Positions 17,425 to 25,719 of a DNA stretch of 64,000 bases are shown here, piece by piece. The first letter of the stretch is position 1. Each line of letters begins with the position of its first letter. The notes under the pieces are model-generated. The model saw only the letters and a program-made list of their open reading frames with translations. It was not told the DNA's origin and searched no databases. Source of the stretch: Burkholderiales bacterium. GTDB lineage: Bacteria > Pseudomonadota > Gammaproteobacteria > Burkholderiales > Burkholderiaceae_C. A program made the translations under genes and the position numbers. The stretch is taken from positions 62,001-126,000 of the forward strand of contig JAGWTH010000001.1 of assembly GCA_028868995.1 (NCBI GenBank), read 5' to 3'.

Positions 17425-18507
17425 TCAGTGGCCCGCGCCGCTGCGCGGACGGTCCTTGTCGGTGGTGCGCTTGAGCACCGACACCGCCGCATGCGCGGCC
17501 ACCGCGGCGCCGACCACCGCCGCGGCCGTGCCGCCGACCTTGTCGGCATTGGCCTCGACGCCGAAGGCGTGGATGTCGGTCAGGCGGTCGTAGAACGAGC
17601 CCTTGTCCCAGAAGCCGTCTTCCGAGCAGCCGATGCAGCCGTGGCCGGCCTTGATCGGGAAGCTGGTGCCCTCGTTCCACATCACCGTGGAGCAGGCGTT
17701 GTAGGTGGTCGGGCCCTTGCAGCCGACCTTGTAGAGGCAGTAGCCCTTGCGCGCGGACTCGTCGTCGAAGGCTTCCACGAACTGGCCGGCGTCGAAGTGC
17801 GGGCGGCGGTAGCACTTGTCGTGGATGCGCTGGCTGTAGAACATCTTCGGGCGGCCCTGGCGGTCCAGCTCGGGGATGCGGTCGAAGGTCAGCATGTAGG
17901 TGATGACGCCCGTCATCACTTCGGCGATGGGCGGGCAGCCCGGCACCTTGATGATGGGCTTGTCGGTGATCACCTTGTGCACCGGCGTGGCCTGCGTCGG
18001 GTTCGGCTTGGCGGCCTGCACGCAGCCCCAGCTGGCGCACGAGCCCCAGCTGATGATGGCCTTGGCGTCCTTGGCCACGTGCTTCAACTGCTCCACGAAG
18101 GGCCGGCCGCCGATGATGCAGCTCATGCCGTCCTGGTTCAGCGGCGGGTTGCCTTCCACGGCGAGGATGTAGTTGCCCTTGTACTTGGTCATCACCTCGT
18201 CGAGGATGGCCTCGGCCTGGTGGCCGGCGGCGGCCATCAGCGTGTCGTCGTAGTCCAGCGAGATCATGGACAGCACCGCGTCCTTGGCCAGCGGGTGCGC
18301 CGAGCGGATGAAGGACTCGGAGCAGCAGGTGCATTCCAGCCCGTGCAGCCACAGCACCGGCGTGCGCGGCTTGGTCTCCATGGCGTGCGCGATCCGCGGC
18401 ACGAAGGACGGCGCGAGGCCGAGCGAGGTGGCGGTGAGAGAGCAGTATTTGAGGAAGCTGCGCCGCGAAATGCCCTGGCGCCGCATCACCTCGTAGAAGG
18501 TTTCCAT
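17425..18507 (-). CDS. hoxK: Membrane-bound [NiFe]-hydrogenase small subunit HoxK, O2-tolerant type
   Basis: 360 residues. A twin-arginine signal ([10 protein letters not shown]) is followed by the cleavage site AHA-METK. The mature protein has LECTCC (Cys17, 19, 20) and [10 protein letters not shown] (Cys115, 120), giving the two extra cysteines of the six-Cys proximal 4Fe-3S cluster known from O2-tolerant hydrogenases. The C-terminal Ala/Val-rich segment anchors it to the membrane. The start at 18507 has AGGAGA upstream and lies downstream of the promoter; a longer frame reaching 18645 would begin upstream of it. Confidence 0.97.
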   Translation of the reverse strand: METFYEVMRRQGISRRSFLKYCSLTATSLGLAPSFVPRIAHAMETKPRTPVLWLHGLECTCCSESFIRSAHPLAKDAVLSMISLDYDDTLMAAAGHQAEAILDEVMTKYKGNYILAVEGNPPLNQDGMSCIIGGRPFVEQLKHVAKDAKAIISWGSCASWGCVQAAKPNPTQATPVHKVITDKPIIKVPGCPPIAEVMTGVITYMLTFDRIPELDRQGRPKMFYSQRIHDKCYRRPHFDAGQFVEAFDDESARKGYCLYKVGCKGPTTYNACSTVMWNEGTSFPIKAGHGCIGCSEDGFWDKGSFYDRLTDIHAFGVEANADKVGGTAAAVVGAAVAAHAAVSVLKRTTDKDRPRSGAGH

Positions 18508-18549
18508 CGTCCTTGTCTCCTCGTGTTGGAATGCTTTGGCGGATGGGTT

Positions 18550-18566
18550 CTCAACATCCGTGCCAG
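18550..18566 (-). promoter_or_regulatory. Sigma-54 (-24/-12) promoter of the hox operon
   Basis: On the minus strand CTGGCACGGATGTTGAG matches the sigma-54 consensus YTGGCACGrNNNTTGCW except for GA instead of GC at -12. The predicted start is near 18540, leaving a 5' leader of about 33 nt to hoxK. It agrees with HoxA being a sigma-54 activator encoded at the operon end. Confidence 0.85.
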
Positions 18567-18579
18567 TGGCCGGCCACTG
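18564..18579. promoter_or_regulatory. 16-bp perfect palindrome abutting the -24 element
   Basis: CAGTGGCCGGCCACTG overlaps the first bases of the -24 box. It could be a protein-binding site or chance in GC-rich DNA; no binder is known to me. Confidence 0.4.
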
Positions 18580-18631
18580 CGGGTAAACACCGAGCGGTCG
18601 CTGTAAGCGCTTGTGGGTGCTTGGTTTTTTC

Positions 18632-18645
18632 TTGACCTGCGTCAA
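18632..18645. promoter_or_regulatory. Candidate FNR/FixK-type binding site
   Basis: TTGACCTGCGTCAA is a perfect TTGA-N6-TCAA dyad, the pattern of Crp/FNR-family oxygen regulators. It is centred about 98 bp upstream of the predicted hoxK transcription start. Confidence 0.5.
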
Positions 18646-18876
18646 GGTGCGCGAGTGGCTGTCGGGGCGGGGTGGTCACTGCGCTTGCGCCCTCGTTGCC
18701 GGACTGGAAGCGGGCTTTGCACCCGCTTCGCGGCAAAACTCCGGAGAAGTCATATGCAAGTTTGGTCTGGGACGAACTCGCCGGCCGAACTGAATAGCCC
18801 AGTCTATCGTACTCTTGTCGCAGGAGACTTGCGGCCCAGAGCCCTACCGGGTACGGATGAGCGTGGAGTGTCCGCG
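18646..18876. other. Non-coding upstream flank of hoxK up to the intron remnant
   Basis: No convincing gene. It holds one clear hairpin (18707-18729: GAAGCGGG arm, 7-nt loop, CCCGCTTC arm) of unknown role. HoxA or IHF sites would be expected in or near this region by analogy with R. eutropha, but none can be named by eye. Confidence 0.5.
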
Positions 18877-18949
18877 ATCGCGGTAGGGACGCCCATTGCT
18901 GAGCGCCCCCCGCACAGATCCCAGCGTGCGCGATTCACGCACTGGGCTC
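18877..18949 (-). ncRNA. Group II intron 3' end: domains V and VI (remnant)
   Basis: On the minus strand, right at the end of the maturase-like frame, 18949-18917 reads GAGCCCAGTGCG...CGCGCACGCTGGGATC, which folds as the 33-34 nt domain V hairpin with a GNAA-like loop. The next stretch (CGGGGGGCGC...GCGTCCCTACC) folds as domain VI with a candidate bulged A. The 3' splice site is placed near 18877 by analogy. The rest of the intron is missing. Confidence 0.65.
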
Positions 18950-19744
18950 CCACCTTGGGTGTTTGACGGCGAACCGCTCCGTCGGCCAGGGATGAAGGAT
19001 GCGAGGTGGCGGCAGCCATGCCGCAGCGAGCTTGTCCATCCACGCCCATGTAACGCCGGCCTTCTGGCTGCGCCGCTGGAGCGTGCGTCGCCAGATGTTG
19101 AGGACGTGATGGCGGAATGCCCCGAGTGCCCGGGAATTCGTGGGCACCGCGTGGTACGCGAAGTAGCCCGTGACCACCGCCTTCAGCCACCTGCCCTGTT
19201 CGGGAATGGCATCGTGCATGCGGACACGAAGCTGCGACTCGCACTGGCCCAGAATCTGTGGCACAGCGCGCTTGAACGCCTCTGGAGACTGCGCAATCGT
19301 CACCCCTCGCTCGCCCAGCAAGCCTCTTGCCTGGTTGATCAGCGCCGTGCGCTGTGCAACCAGCAGCTCGCGCACGCGATGAACCGCTTGCATGTCTTGC
19401 TGCTCGACCGACTTCACCGTGAAGAAGCGCATCGTCGGCCGACCGGCGGCCTCGGCGATGGCCTCCGCGTCGTTGCGATCGTTCTTGTTGGTCTTGACGA
19501 ACGGGATGACGTACTGCGGGCTGATCAAGCGTACTTCGATGCCCAACTGCTGAAAGCGCCGTGCCCAGTGGTGCGCCGAGCTGCAGGCTTCCATGGCAAT
19601 GATTCGCGGATGCAGTGTCCGCGCCGCCTCCAGCAAGTCGGCGCGCATTACCTTCGAGCGGTGCAATGCCCGACCGCGCCGATCAGCGCCGTGAAGCTGA
19701 AACGCCCGCTTGGCCAGGTCGATGCCAAGAATGTCGATTTCCAT
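18935..19744 (-). pseudogene. Chimera: IS110-family transposase N-terminus fused to group II intron maturase C-terminus
   Basis: A continuous frame of 269 codons from MEIDILGIDLAKRAF. Residues 1 to about 170 are the DEDD domain of an IS110/IS1111-type transposase (D in GIDLAK, E in AMEACSSAHHWAR, D in KTNKNDRNDAEAIAEA). After ILGQCESQ the sequence changes to PEQGRWLKAVVTGYFAYHAV and ILHPWPTERFAVKHPRWEP, the C-terminal tail of group II intron reverse transcriptases. The Ser domain of the transposase and the RT domain of the maturase are both missing, so neither should be active. Confidence 0.82.
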
Positions 19745-19950
19745 GGTAGACCTCCGCATGAGAACGGTTGATGAGACGCGCAGTTTCCCCGAAGGGTGGC
19801 GTCGGGTCCATCTCAGTAGATTGGTGCGTTTTCTCCGCAAACCCTTTACCTGCGCAGCTTGCAGCCGGGTACGTAGACCGAAAGCCGCCAGGTCAGGCCT
19901 GCTCAACGGGCGTCGTACACTTGGCCAACCACACCCGCTCGACGTCGGCC

Positions 19951-20540
19951 ATGTCAACCTACGCCCTTCGCTTCGTTGGCCAGGAGGGCCTGTCGAGTCG
20001 CCTGTCCGACTTCGACCTGAACCAGTTTTTTCAGCTCAACGAAGCTGACATCAAAGCAGTGGGCGCGCAGTTTCGCTCCGACCATCGCGCGCCGGCGGCG
20101 TTGATGGTGCTGTATCTGCGAGCCGTGGGCCGCCCGTTGGACAACTCCAAGGTATTGCCGAGGAATTTGCTGCGCTACGTCGGCGAGACGTTCAGAACCG
20201 CGGCGCCCACCATCGCCACCCTGCGCTCGATCTATCAGCGCAGCCAGACGCTCTACAAACACCAGCTCTGGGCGAAAACCCACTTGGGCCTGAAGGACCT
20301 CGACGAACAGTCCGAGGCGCAGCTCGTCGCCCTGCTCAAGCTGCAAGCCGGCGAAGCCTCCCATGCCGACGATCTCGCCACTGCGGCTTGCCACTGGCTG
20401 GACGAGCATCGCATTCTGATTCCCGGGCCGCGACGCGTGCAGGACTGGGCGCGCGCCGCGTTCGCTGCGATCGAAGCCGAGATCTTGCAGACCATCAACA
20501 AAGCCGTGCCGGCGACCACGCTCAAGACTTGTCGCGACGA
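19951..20540 (+). pseudogene. tnpA: Tn3-family transposase, N-terminal fragment
   Basis: MSTYALRFVGQEGLSSRLSD through ILQTINKAVPATTLK is the N-terminal DUF4158 region of a Tn3-family TnpA, about 195 residues of some 980. It is about 90% alike, by eye, to the start of the inverted copy at 28658. At about 20540 it runs in frame into a different protein (malic enzyme tail). Homology with the other copy also covers the upstream leader from about 19820; the outer terminal repeat is missing. Confidence 0.85.
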
Positions 20541-21120
20541 GACCTATGCCTGCATGAACGGACTGATGCTGCCGGGACGCCAGGTGTTCCTGGTCGACAC
20601 GCACGTCAACTATGACCCGAGTGCGGCGCAACTTGCCGAGATCACCGTCATGGCAGCGCGGGAGCTGGAGCGGTTCGGGATCGAGCCTTGAGTAGCCCTC
20701 TTGTCCCACTCGAGTTTTGGCTCGGGCAACAGCCCATCGGCCGTCAAAATGCGGGAAGTGCTCGCGCTCGTGCGTGACCTCGCGCCCACCCTCCAGATCG
20801 ATGGCGAAATGCAAGGTGATAGCGCCCTGGACCAAGTGCTTCGAAAGCGTCAGATGCCGTCAAGCGAACTTGTTGGTGAAGCCAACCTGCTCGTCTTCCC
20901 CAGCCTAGACGCCGCCAATATTGCGTACAACCTCCTCAAGACGGCCGCCGGCGGCGGAATCGCAATCGGACCGATCCTGCTTGGAGCGGCGAGGCCCATT
21001 CATATCCTCACCCCGGGCGCCACTGTCAGGCGCATCGTCAACATGAGCGCGCTGACCGCGGTCGAGGCGAAGGCTTGGCCGTCTCCGTCGCCCCTCGAGC
21101 AGGAGCAGCGCCTTGGGTGA
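20541..21120 (+). pseudogene. NADP-malic enzyme / phosphotransacetylase C-terminal remnant with internal stop
   Basis: From ACMNGLMLPGRQVFLVDTHVNYDP through LTPGATVRRIVNMSALTAVEA this is the phosphate acetyltransferase-like end of a MaeB-type malic enzyme (or Pta). An in-frame TGA at 20689-20691 stands where the family has a Lys (FGIEP-stop-VALLSHSSFG), so even the fragment is broken. The N-terminal two thirds are gone, replaced by the Tn3 fragment. Confidence 0.82.
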
Positions 21121-22075
21121 TCGGTTCCACCTCCTCCAAGGTCTGGAGCCCGACGGGCGTGTCCGGCCGCTGGTCTTCGACATCGGCGATGCTCGGTCGT
21201 TGTACTTCAATTTCGATGGGCTCCAAAGCAGCATGAAACGTGGACAACCATCGGTGCTCGACGTCGACTACACGAAGACGATGATGGGCTTCATGCTCGC
21301 CAAACCGCAGCCCGAGCACATCCTCATGATCGGTTTGGGTGGAGGATCGCTGCCGAAGTTCTGTTTTCACAATCTGGCTGCGCGCATCACCGTCGTCGAA
21401 GTCAACCCCCACGTCATCGCATTGCGCGACGAGTTCGAGGTGCCTGCCGACGACGACCGCTTCCGTGTCGTACGTGCGGATGGAGCCGCATACGTTCAGA
21501 ACCTTCCACCCATCTTCGACGTCATGATGATCGATGGCTTCGATGAGGTCGGGCAGCCACCGCAGCTATGTTCTCACGAGTTTTACCAAGACTGCTACCA
21601 AGCGCTGAAGCCGGGTGGCCTGATGGTAGTGAACCTGCACTCCAATCCGACCTTTGAACCTATCCGCCAATCAATCAGCGAGGTTTTTGGAGGCTGCGTC
21701 GAATCCGTCGACGCCATCGAGGGGGGCAATTGCATTGTGTTTGCCTCGAAGCGGGCGTCGCTTTCGACCCGATCGATGAGCCTGAGTTGGACGCTTCAAA
21801 ACCTGAACGCGACGGCCAGGGAGCAGCTCGCAGCGGAATTTCAGCGCATTTTGGCCATGCTGAAGAGAAGTGGCTCCGCTTGTTTGAACAGCATTCCCCG
21901 ATTTATAAGTGGACTGCGGGCGGGTTGCCAAAGGTGCAGAGTTGTCCACGGCGGCGGTCGGCGCTTGCGACGAACCGACCGACGCGGTGGGCAACTCGGG
22001 GCGCACCAGGGATTTCATCTTACGCGGCCAGCTTCAACTTCGGCAAGCCGGCGAAGTACGCTTCGTCCGGCGTGA
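21113..22075 (+). CDS. Spermidine synthase-like methyltransferase-fold protein, C-terminus disrupted
   Basis: The frame starts with TTG at 21113. LVFDIGDARSLYFNFDGLQSSM, HILMIGLGGGSLPKF (SAM/dcSAM-binding glycine loop), VVEVNPHVIALRDEF, and VMMIDGFDEVGQPPQL are spermidine-synthase-family features. From about residue 265 (position ~21905) the frame enters the IS3 element, so the native end is lost or replaced by about 55 foreign residues. It lacks an obvious ribosome site. Function as a true aminopropyltransferase is unproven. Confidence 0.7.
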   Translation: MGDRFHLLQGLEPDGRVRPLVFDIGDARSLYFNFDGLQSSMKRGQPSVLDVDYTKTMMGFMLAKPQPEHILMIGLGGGSLPKFCFHNLAARITVVEVNPHVIALRDEFEVPADDDRFRVVRADGAAYVQNLPPIFDVMMIDGFDEVGQPPQLCSHEFYQDCYQALKPGGLMVVNLHSNPTFEPIRQSISEVFGGCVESVDAIEGGNCIVFASKRASLSTRSMSLSWTLQNLNATAREQLAAEFQRILAMLKRSGSACLNSIPRFISGLRAGCQRCRVVHGGGRRLRRTDRRGGQLGAHQGFHLTRPASTSASRRSTLRPA

Positions 22076-22850
22076 GCCGATCCAGGCTCGAATGAGCTCG
22101 ATGCGCCTTGTACCAGTTCAGGTAGTCGGCAATGTCGGCGCGAGCCGCGCTGACGCTGTCGTAGGCCTTCAGGTACACCCGCTCGTACTTCACGCTGCGC
22201 CACAGGCGCTCGACGAACACGTTGTCTCGCCAGGCGCCGCGCCCGTCCATGGACAGCTTGCAGTGCGCCTTGAGCACGACGTCGGTGAACTCCTCGGCGG
22301 TGAACTGGCTGCCTTGGTCGGTGTTGACGATCTCGGGCAAACCGTACTTGGCGAACGCCTGCTCGACGATCTCCTTCGCATGGCACGCCTCCAGCGTGAT
22401 CGCCACCTTGTGCGCCAGCACCTTGCGGCTGAACACGTCCACCACGGCGGTGAGGTAGACGAAGCCGCGTGCCATCGGGATGTTGGTCGTGTCCAGCGCC
22501 CAGACTTGGTTGGGACGGGTGATCGCCAGCTTGCGCAGCAGGTACGGATAGATCTTGTGGCCAGGTGCGCGTTTACTCGTTCCCGGCTGTGGCGCCAGCG
22601 CCGCGATGCCCATGCGCTGCATCAGAGTGCCGATGTGCCGCCGGCCCACCGAGACGCCCAGGCGATGCAGCTGATCGCGCAGCATGCGAGCTCCCATGAA
22701 GGGGTGCTCCAGGTGCAACTCGTCCAGCCGGCGCATCAGCGCCAAGTCGGCTTGGCTCAGCGGTCGAGGCAGGTAGTACACCGAGCCGCGGCTGATGCCA
22801 AGCAGCTGCGCCTGGCGCGTGACAGACACTTGATCGTGACGGTCGATCAT
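22020..22850 (-). CDS. IS3-family transposase OrfB
   Basis: 276 residues. DDE catalytic core: WALDTTNIP (D), VNTDQGSQF (D), VFVERLWRSVKYE (E, 35 residues after the second D). The N-terminal HTH_21-like region (HPFMGARMLRDQLHRLG) is intact. It starts ATG within the end of orfA (cgATGA overlap) and looks complete, but its orfA is split by another element. Confidence 0.93.
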   Translation of the reverse strand: MIDRHDQVSVTRQAQLLGISRGSVYYLPRPLSQADLALMRRLDELHLEHPFMGARMLRDQLHRLGVSVGRRHIGTLMQRMGIAALAPQPGTSKRAPGHKIYPYLLRKLAITRPNQVWALDTTNIPMARGFVYLTAVVDVFSRKVLAHKVAITLEACHAKEIVEQAFAKYGLPEIVNTDQGSQFTAEEFTDVVLKAHCKLSMDGRGAWRDNVFVERLWRSVKYERVYLKAYDSVSAARADIADYLNWYKAHRAHSSLDRLTPDEAYFAGLPKLKLAA

Positions 22851-22891
22851 CGCTTTGCGCTCAGCAATCCCGCCTTGGTGAGCGCACGTTC

Positions 22892-22899
22892 TAAAAAAT
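22892..22899. repeat. 8-bp target-site duplication of the ISL3 element (left copy)
   Basis: TAAAAAAT occurs directly before the left ISL3 end and again at 24326-24333 directly after the right end. Removing the element and one copy restores the IS3 orfA reading frame. Confidence 0.9.
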
Positions 22900-24325
22900 G
22901 GCTCTGTTGAATTTCAAGTGGGTTGCCCAGCGTGAGGGTTGATCGCGCTGAAGTCGAGCTTGCCGGCGATCAGGAAGATCACGACCTTGATGGTGGAGAA
23001 GCGGCCGAAGCCGCGGGCGCGCCGCTTGGCCGCCTGGAACAGCCCGTTGAGGGCTTCGAGGAATCCGTTGGTTTGGCGCGTCTGCGCCCAGGCCACGATG
23101 CCCTCCAGGTGCCGGCGCACCATGGCAGCGACATCCTTCATCGGTTCGACCTTCGAGCGCATGACGCAGGTGCACCAGCGCGTGAGCATGGCGCGCACGA
23201 CGTTGATCTGCTTGCGCTCCAGGATCTCGCGCAACTGCTCCTTGTAGGCCCAGGCGCGAGCGGTGCGCACGCGGGTGATCTTGTCCACCAGGGCGTCCAG
23301 ATCGGCCGCTGCCTCGGGCTTGAGGCTGGCGCGGTCCTTCAGCAGCGTCCAGCGCAAGCCCTTGAGGGACTTGTCGCTGCGCTGCTCGATGCGCCGCATC
23401 TTGTCGACCGCGGCGTTGGCGTGCTGCACGACATGGAACTTGTCAAACGTGATGCGCGCATTGGGCAGGTGCTGCCCGCAACCCTTGATGTACGCGGGCG
23501 ACATGTCGATGCTGACCGACTCGATCTGCTCGGGCTCGCAGCCGTGGCCCTGCAGCTGCGCGGCGATCTCTTCGATCGCTGCGGCCTCGCGCCCCTCGGT
23601 GACGCACAGCACCCGGCGCGCGTTGGCGTCGGCAGCCAGCGTGACGTAGTTGTGGCCACGAGCGCGCGAGGTCTCATCGATGGCCAGCGCAGTGACTTCG
23701 CTGAAGTCCGCCGCCGCCAGCGCCAGCTCCACGTAACGGCTGCAGATGGCCGTCACCCGATGCGCCGAGATGCCCACCAGACGTGCCACCGCCGCAAAGG
23801 GCATCTGCTGGGCCAGCAGCAGCACCAGCGCCTCGAACAGCAGCGTGAAGCCGGACAGCTTCCCCTCGAATCCAGGCACCACCTGGCGCACCGAGCCGTC
23901 AGGCAGCTTCACCCGCGGCACGCGCACCTTCAAGTAGCACTCGTGCTGGAAGAAGTTCAGGTGCCGGTACTGCTTGACGACCGTGTCATGCACGGGGTGT
24001 TGGCCCGTCTGGTCCGGCACAGCGAAGCGGCTGCCGCTCTTGAAGTCGATCTCGATGGTCAGCACCTTGGCGGCGGCGTCAAACTGCACGCCCTGCACAA
24101 ACCACGGCGCCTCAATCCCCAGCGCGGCTTCAAACAGCTTCTCTTGCACGTTCCTACTTCCTGTTCGTCAGGTCCGAAGCGGCAGCCTGCCGCCTCGGAC
24201 CTCTCATCAGCCTATTGGCGCTGCGTCACTGTCAAGGGTTCGCTGCGCCGGGCTGCGCCCGCCCTTGACAGCGCCCCAGCGCCGGAAAATGTGCGGATAG
24301 TACCCACTCAGAATTCAAGAGAGGC
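22900..24325 (-). mobile_element. ISL3-family insertion sequence (1426 bp)
   Basis: The ends are inverted repeats: left GGCTCTGTTGAATTTCAAG and right (inverted) GCCTCTCTTGAATTCTGAG. It is flanked by TAAAAAAT direct repeats, and 8 bp is the usual duplication of ISL3 elements. It contains one complete transposase gene and sits inside the orfA of an IS3 element. Confidence 0.9.
22914..24149 (-). CDS. ISL3-family transposase
   Basis: 411 residues, full length. The DDE_Tnp_ISL3 core is seen in VTALAIDETSRARGHNYVTL (D), SVSIDMSPAYIKG (D), and the C-terminal TNGFLEALNGLFQAAKRRARGFG segment (E). An N-terminal zinc-binding part with cysteines is not obvious. It ends 14 nt from the left inverted repeat. 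Confidence 0.93.
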   Translation of the reverse strand: MQEKLFEAALGIEAPWFVQGVQFDAAAKVLTIEIDFKSGSRFAVPDQTGQHPVHDTVVKQYRHLNFFQHECYLKVRVPRVKLPDGSVRQVVPGFEGKLSGFTLLFEALVLLLAQQMPFAAVARLVGISAHRVTAICSRYVELALAAADFSEVTALAIDETSRARGHNYVTLAADANARRVLCVTEGREAAAIEEIAAQLQGHGCEPEQIESVSIDMSPAYIKGCGQHLPNARITFDKFHVVQHANAAVDKMRRIEQRSDKSLKGLRWTLLKDRASLKPEAAADLDALVDKITRVRTARAWAYKEQLREILERKQINVVRAMLTRWCTCVMRSKVEPMKDVAAMVRRHLEGIVAWAQTRQTNGFLEALNGLFQAAKRRARGFGRFSTIKVVIFLIAGKLDFSAINPHAGQPT

Positions 24326-24595
24326 TAAAAAATCATTCTCCAGCGTCAGTTGCCCGATCTTGGCGTGCAGCGGCTGCAGGTCAACCGGCTCGTCAGCGTC
24401 GACGCCGCCACCAAAAGCGGTCGCAGCGTTCTCTAGCAATTGCCGGCGCCACTCCGTGATCTGGTTGGGGTGCAGTGCGAACTGCTTGGCCAGATCGGCC
24501 AGCGTCCTGTCCTCGCGCAGCGCAGCCAGGGCGACTTGCGCCTTGAATGCCGGCGTGTGGGTGCGGCGGGTGCGCCGCGCAGATTTCTTGACCAT
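24308..24595 (-). pseudogene. IS3-family transposase OrfA, split by ISL3
   Basis: [20 protein letters not shown] and [20 protein letters not shown] form the HTH_Tnp_1 domain. AGGAG lies 5 nt before the ATG at 24595. Native sequence stops at ENDFL where ISL3 inserted; the missing end ERALTKAGLLSAKR is found at about 22893-22850 on the other side, ending in a TGA that overlaps orfB. Confidence 0.88.
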
Positions 24596-24736
24596 AGAAA
24601 CTCCTGTCGCCAAGCCGTCCTCGGCCCGGCATCATGCCCGGAGTTTCCACTTATAGCGCTGTTCAGATTTGCGGGGCCACTTCTGAAGACCACCGAGGGA
24701 CAGCGGCGGTTGGAGAATTTAGAGTGAAGGAATGTG

Positions 24737-25066
24737 ATGGAAGCAGTGTTGGATCTGAACTTTTTTAGGGGGCAACTGGACGCCGGCATGCGCCAAGCCT
24801 CGAACATGCAGGATGACGAGGTTTCGGTGAAATTGCGGCGGCGGCTTGCAGCCGCGAAGGACCGGCTGGAGCTTGGTTTGTACGGCACCTGTTGCGCCTG
24901 CAAGGAGCCCATTGCTCAAGCCGTGCTTGTGAAGGACGTGTCCTCGCCGTTTTGCGGCGACTGCCAGGAAGACTTCGATTTTCGGCGGGGTTGGGCGCTA
25001 GAGCCATGGGACACTAGGGCGGATCGGCGAGGAGCACCGATTGCCACGCCCGCCTGGCTTCGTTGA
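24737..25066 (+). CDS. DksA/TraR-type C4 zinc-finger protein, tail altered by mobile DNA
   Basis: About 109 residues. YGTCCACKEPIAQAVLVKD and SSPFCGDCQEDF form a CxxC-x(n)-CxxC zinc finger like that of DksA/TraR proteins, preceded by a helical segment (MRQASNMQDDEVSVKLRRRLAAAKDRLELG). The ATG at 24737 has AAGG about 6 nt upstream. The last 20 or so residues read into a transposase relic and are probably not native. Binding to RNA polymerase is only inferred. Confidence 0.65.
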   Translation: MEAVLDLNFFRGQLDAGMRQASNMQDDEVSVKLRRRLAAAKDRLELGLYGTCCACKEPIAQAVLVKDVSSPFCGDCQEDFDFRRGWALEPWDTRADRRGAPIATPAWLR

Positions 25067-25200
25067 GCACGATTGGCTGGTCATAGACGATGTCCCACCG
25101 GTTTAGCAGGTGCGTGTAGATGCCCGTTAGGTAGGTGCGCGGGCGCAGTTTGCGCGCGCCCTCCACAGGTGCCCCGAAGCGTCCAGCGACGTCGGAACTT
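25030..25200 (-). pseudogene. Relic of a second Tn3-family transposase
   Basis: About 170 bp, translated YLTGIYTHLLNRWDIVYDQP, matches the TYAAGIYTHLLDRWGIVYDQP segment of the TnpA at 26520-26620 with clear divergence. Flanking parts of the gene are absent. It is a fragment from an older or different Tn3 copy. Confidence 0.75.
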
Positions 25201-25416
25201 GCGGTGTGCTGGACTCGCAAAGCTGAGTCGCGCGCAAAGAGCGCTCTCGCCGAGAGATCCACATGCGTAAGGCCGCCTCAGCCGTTTCGCGCATTCCAGA
25301 GTTCGACACACGACACCGGTAGGCCCTTCGAAGCTCCCGTTCCGACGTACTTGGTACATCCAACGCAGCGCGCGATGACGGTTCGCACTGAGCCGGTCTT
25401 TGTTCGAGAAGCGCTA
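25201..25416. other. Non-coding stretch between transposon relics
   Basis: No supported gene, RNA or repeat seen; short frames on both strands lack family features. Confidence 0.4.
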
Positions 25417-25674
25417 CTAGCTATTCTGGTGGCCGGAGGGGCCGTCAACACCTAGGTTTGCGACCTTGCCGGACAGCAAATTCGCCAAGCGCACAGCAAC
25501 AAGCCATCTTTGCCACGCTTCCGCGTCGTGATCAGGCATGCCGGGGAGGCGCCCAGCGACGACTGCCCAAGTGTGGCGCACTTTGGCATAAGCAGAAGTG
25601 AGCTCGTCACTGACGCGTCGGGTCATCATCACAGCCTGCGCGGTTTGTGCTAACGAGTCTGTGCGTTGGCGCAC
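25417..25674 (-). CDS. Small hypothetical protein
   Basis: 85 residues from a GTG start; not recognised. The segment TRRVSDELTSAYAKVRHTWAVVAGRL followed by DAEAWQRWLVAVRLANLLSG reads as plausible helical protein without cysteines or membrane segments. It lies in the mobile graveyard and has no clear ribosome site, so it may be a fragment or not a gene. Confidence 0.3.
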   Translation of the reverse strand: MRQRTDSLAQTAQAVMMTRRVSDELTSAYAKVRHTWAVVAGRLPGMPDHDAEAWQRWLVAVRLANLLSGKVANLGVDGPSGHQNS

Positions 25675-25719
25675 ATTCGTCCGTGCGCCCGTTAACGCGA
25701 CGGTCCCACGAGATTCGGC

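Larger units (their letters stand above)
21903..24656 (-). mobile_element. IS3-family insertion sequence, interrupted by an ISL3 element
   Basis: Encodes orfA (24595 downward) and orfB (22850-22020), split by the ISL3 insertion. Candidate terminal repeats are TATAAGTGGACTGCGGGC at the left (21904) and, inverted, TATAAGTGGAAACTCCGGGC at the right (to ~24656). No target duplication could be matched, so the exact ends are uncertain; an inner pair of ends at 21988 and 24649 is an alternative. Confidence 0.6.

Noticed and set aside
15125-17593. 822-codon plus-strand frame opposite hoxG
   Set aside because: Antisense shadow of hoxG with a His/Val/Ala-rich translation; no start signals.
18508-18645. 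Longer hoxK reading from an upstream ATG
   Set aside because: It would start upstream of the sigma-54 promoter and place the Tat signal about 60 residues in; the ATG at 18507 has a good ribosome site.
18707-18729. Hairpin GAAGCGGG/CCCGCTTC as a terminator
   Set aside because: No T tract on either side; role cannot be assigned.
18613-18966. Plus-strand frame upstream of hoxK
   Set aside because: No recognisable protein; overlaps the intron domain V/VI remnant and the hoxK regulatory region.
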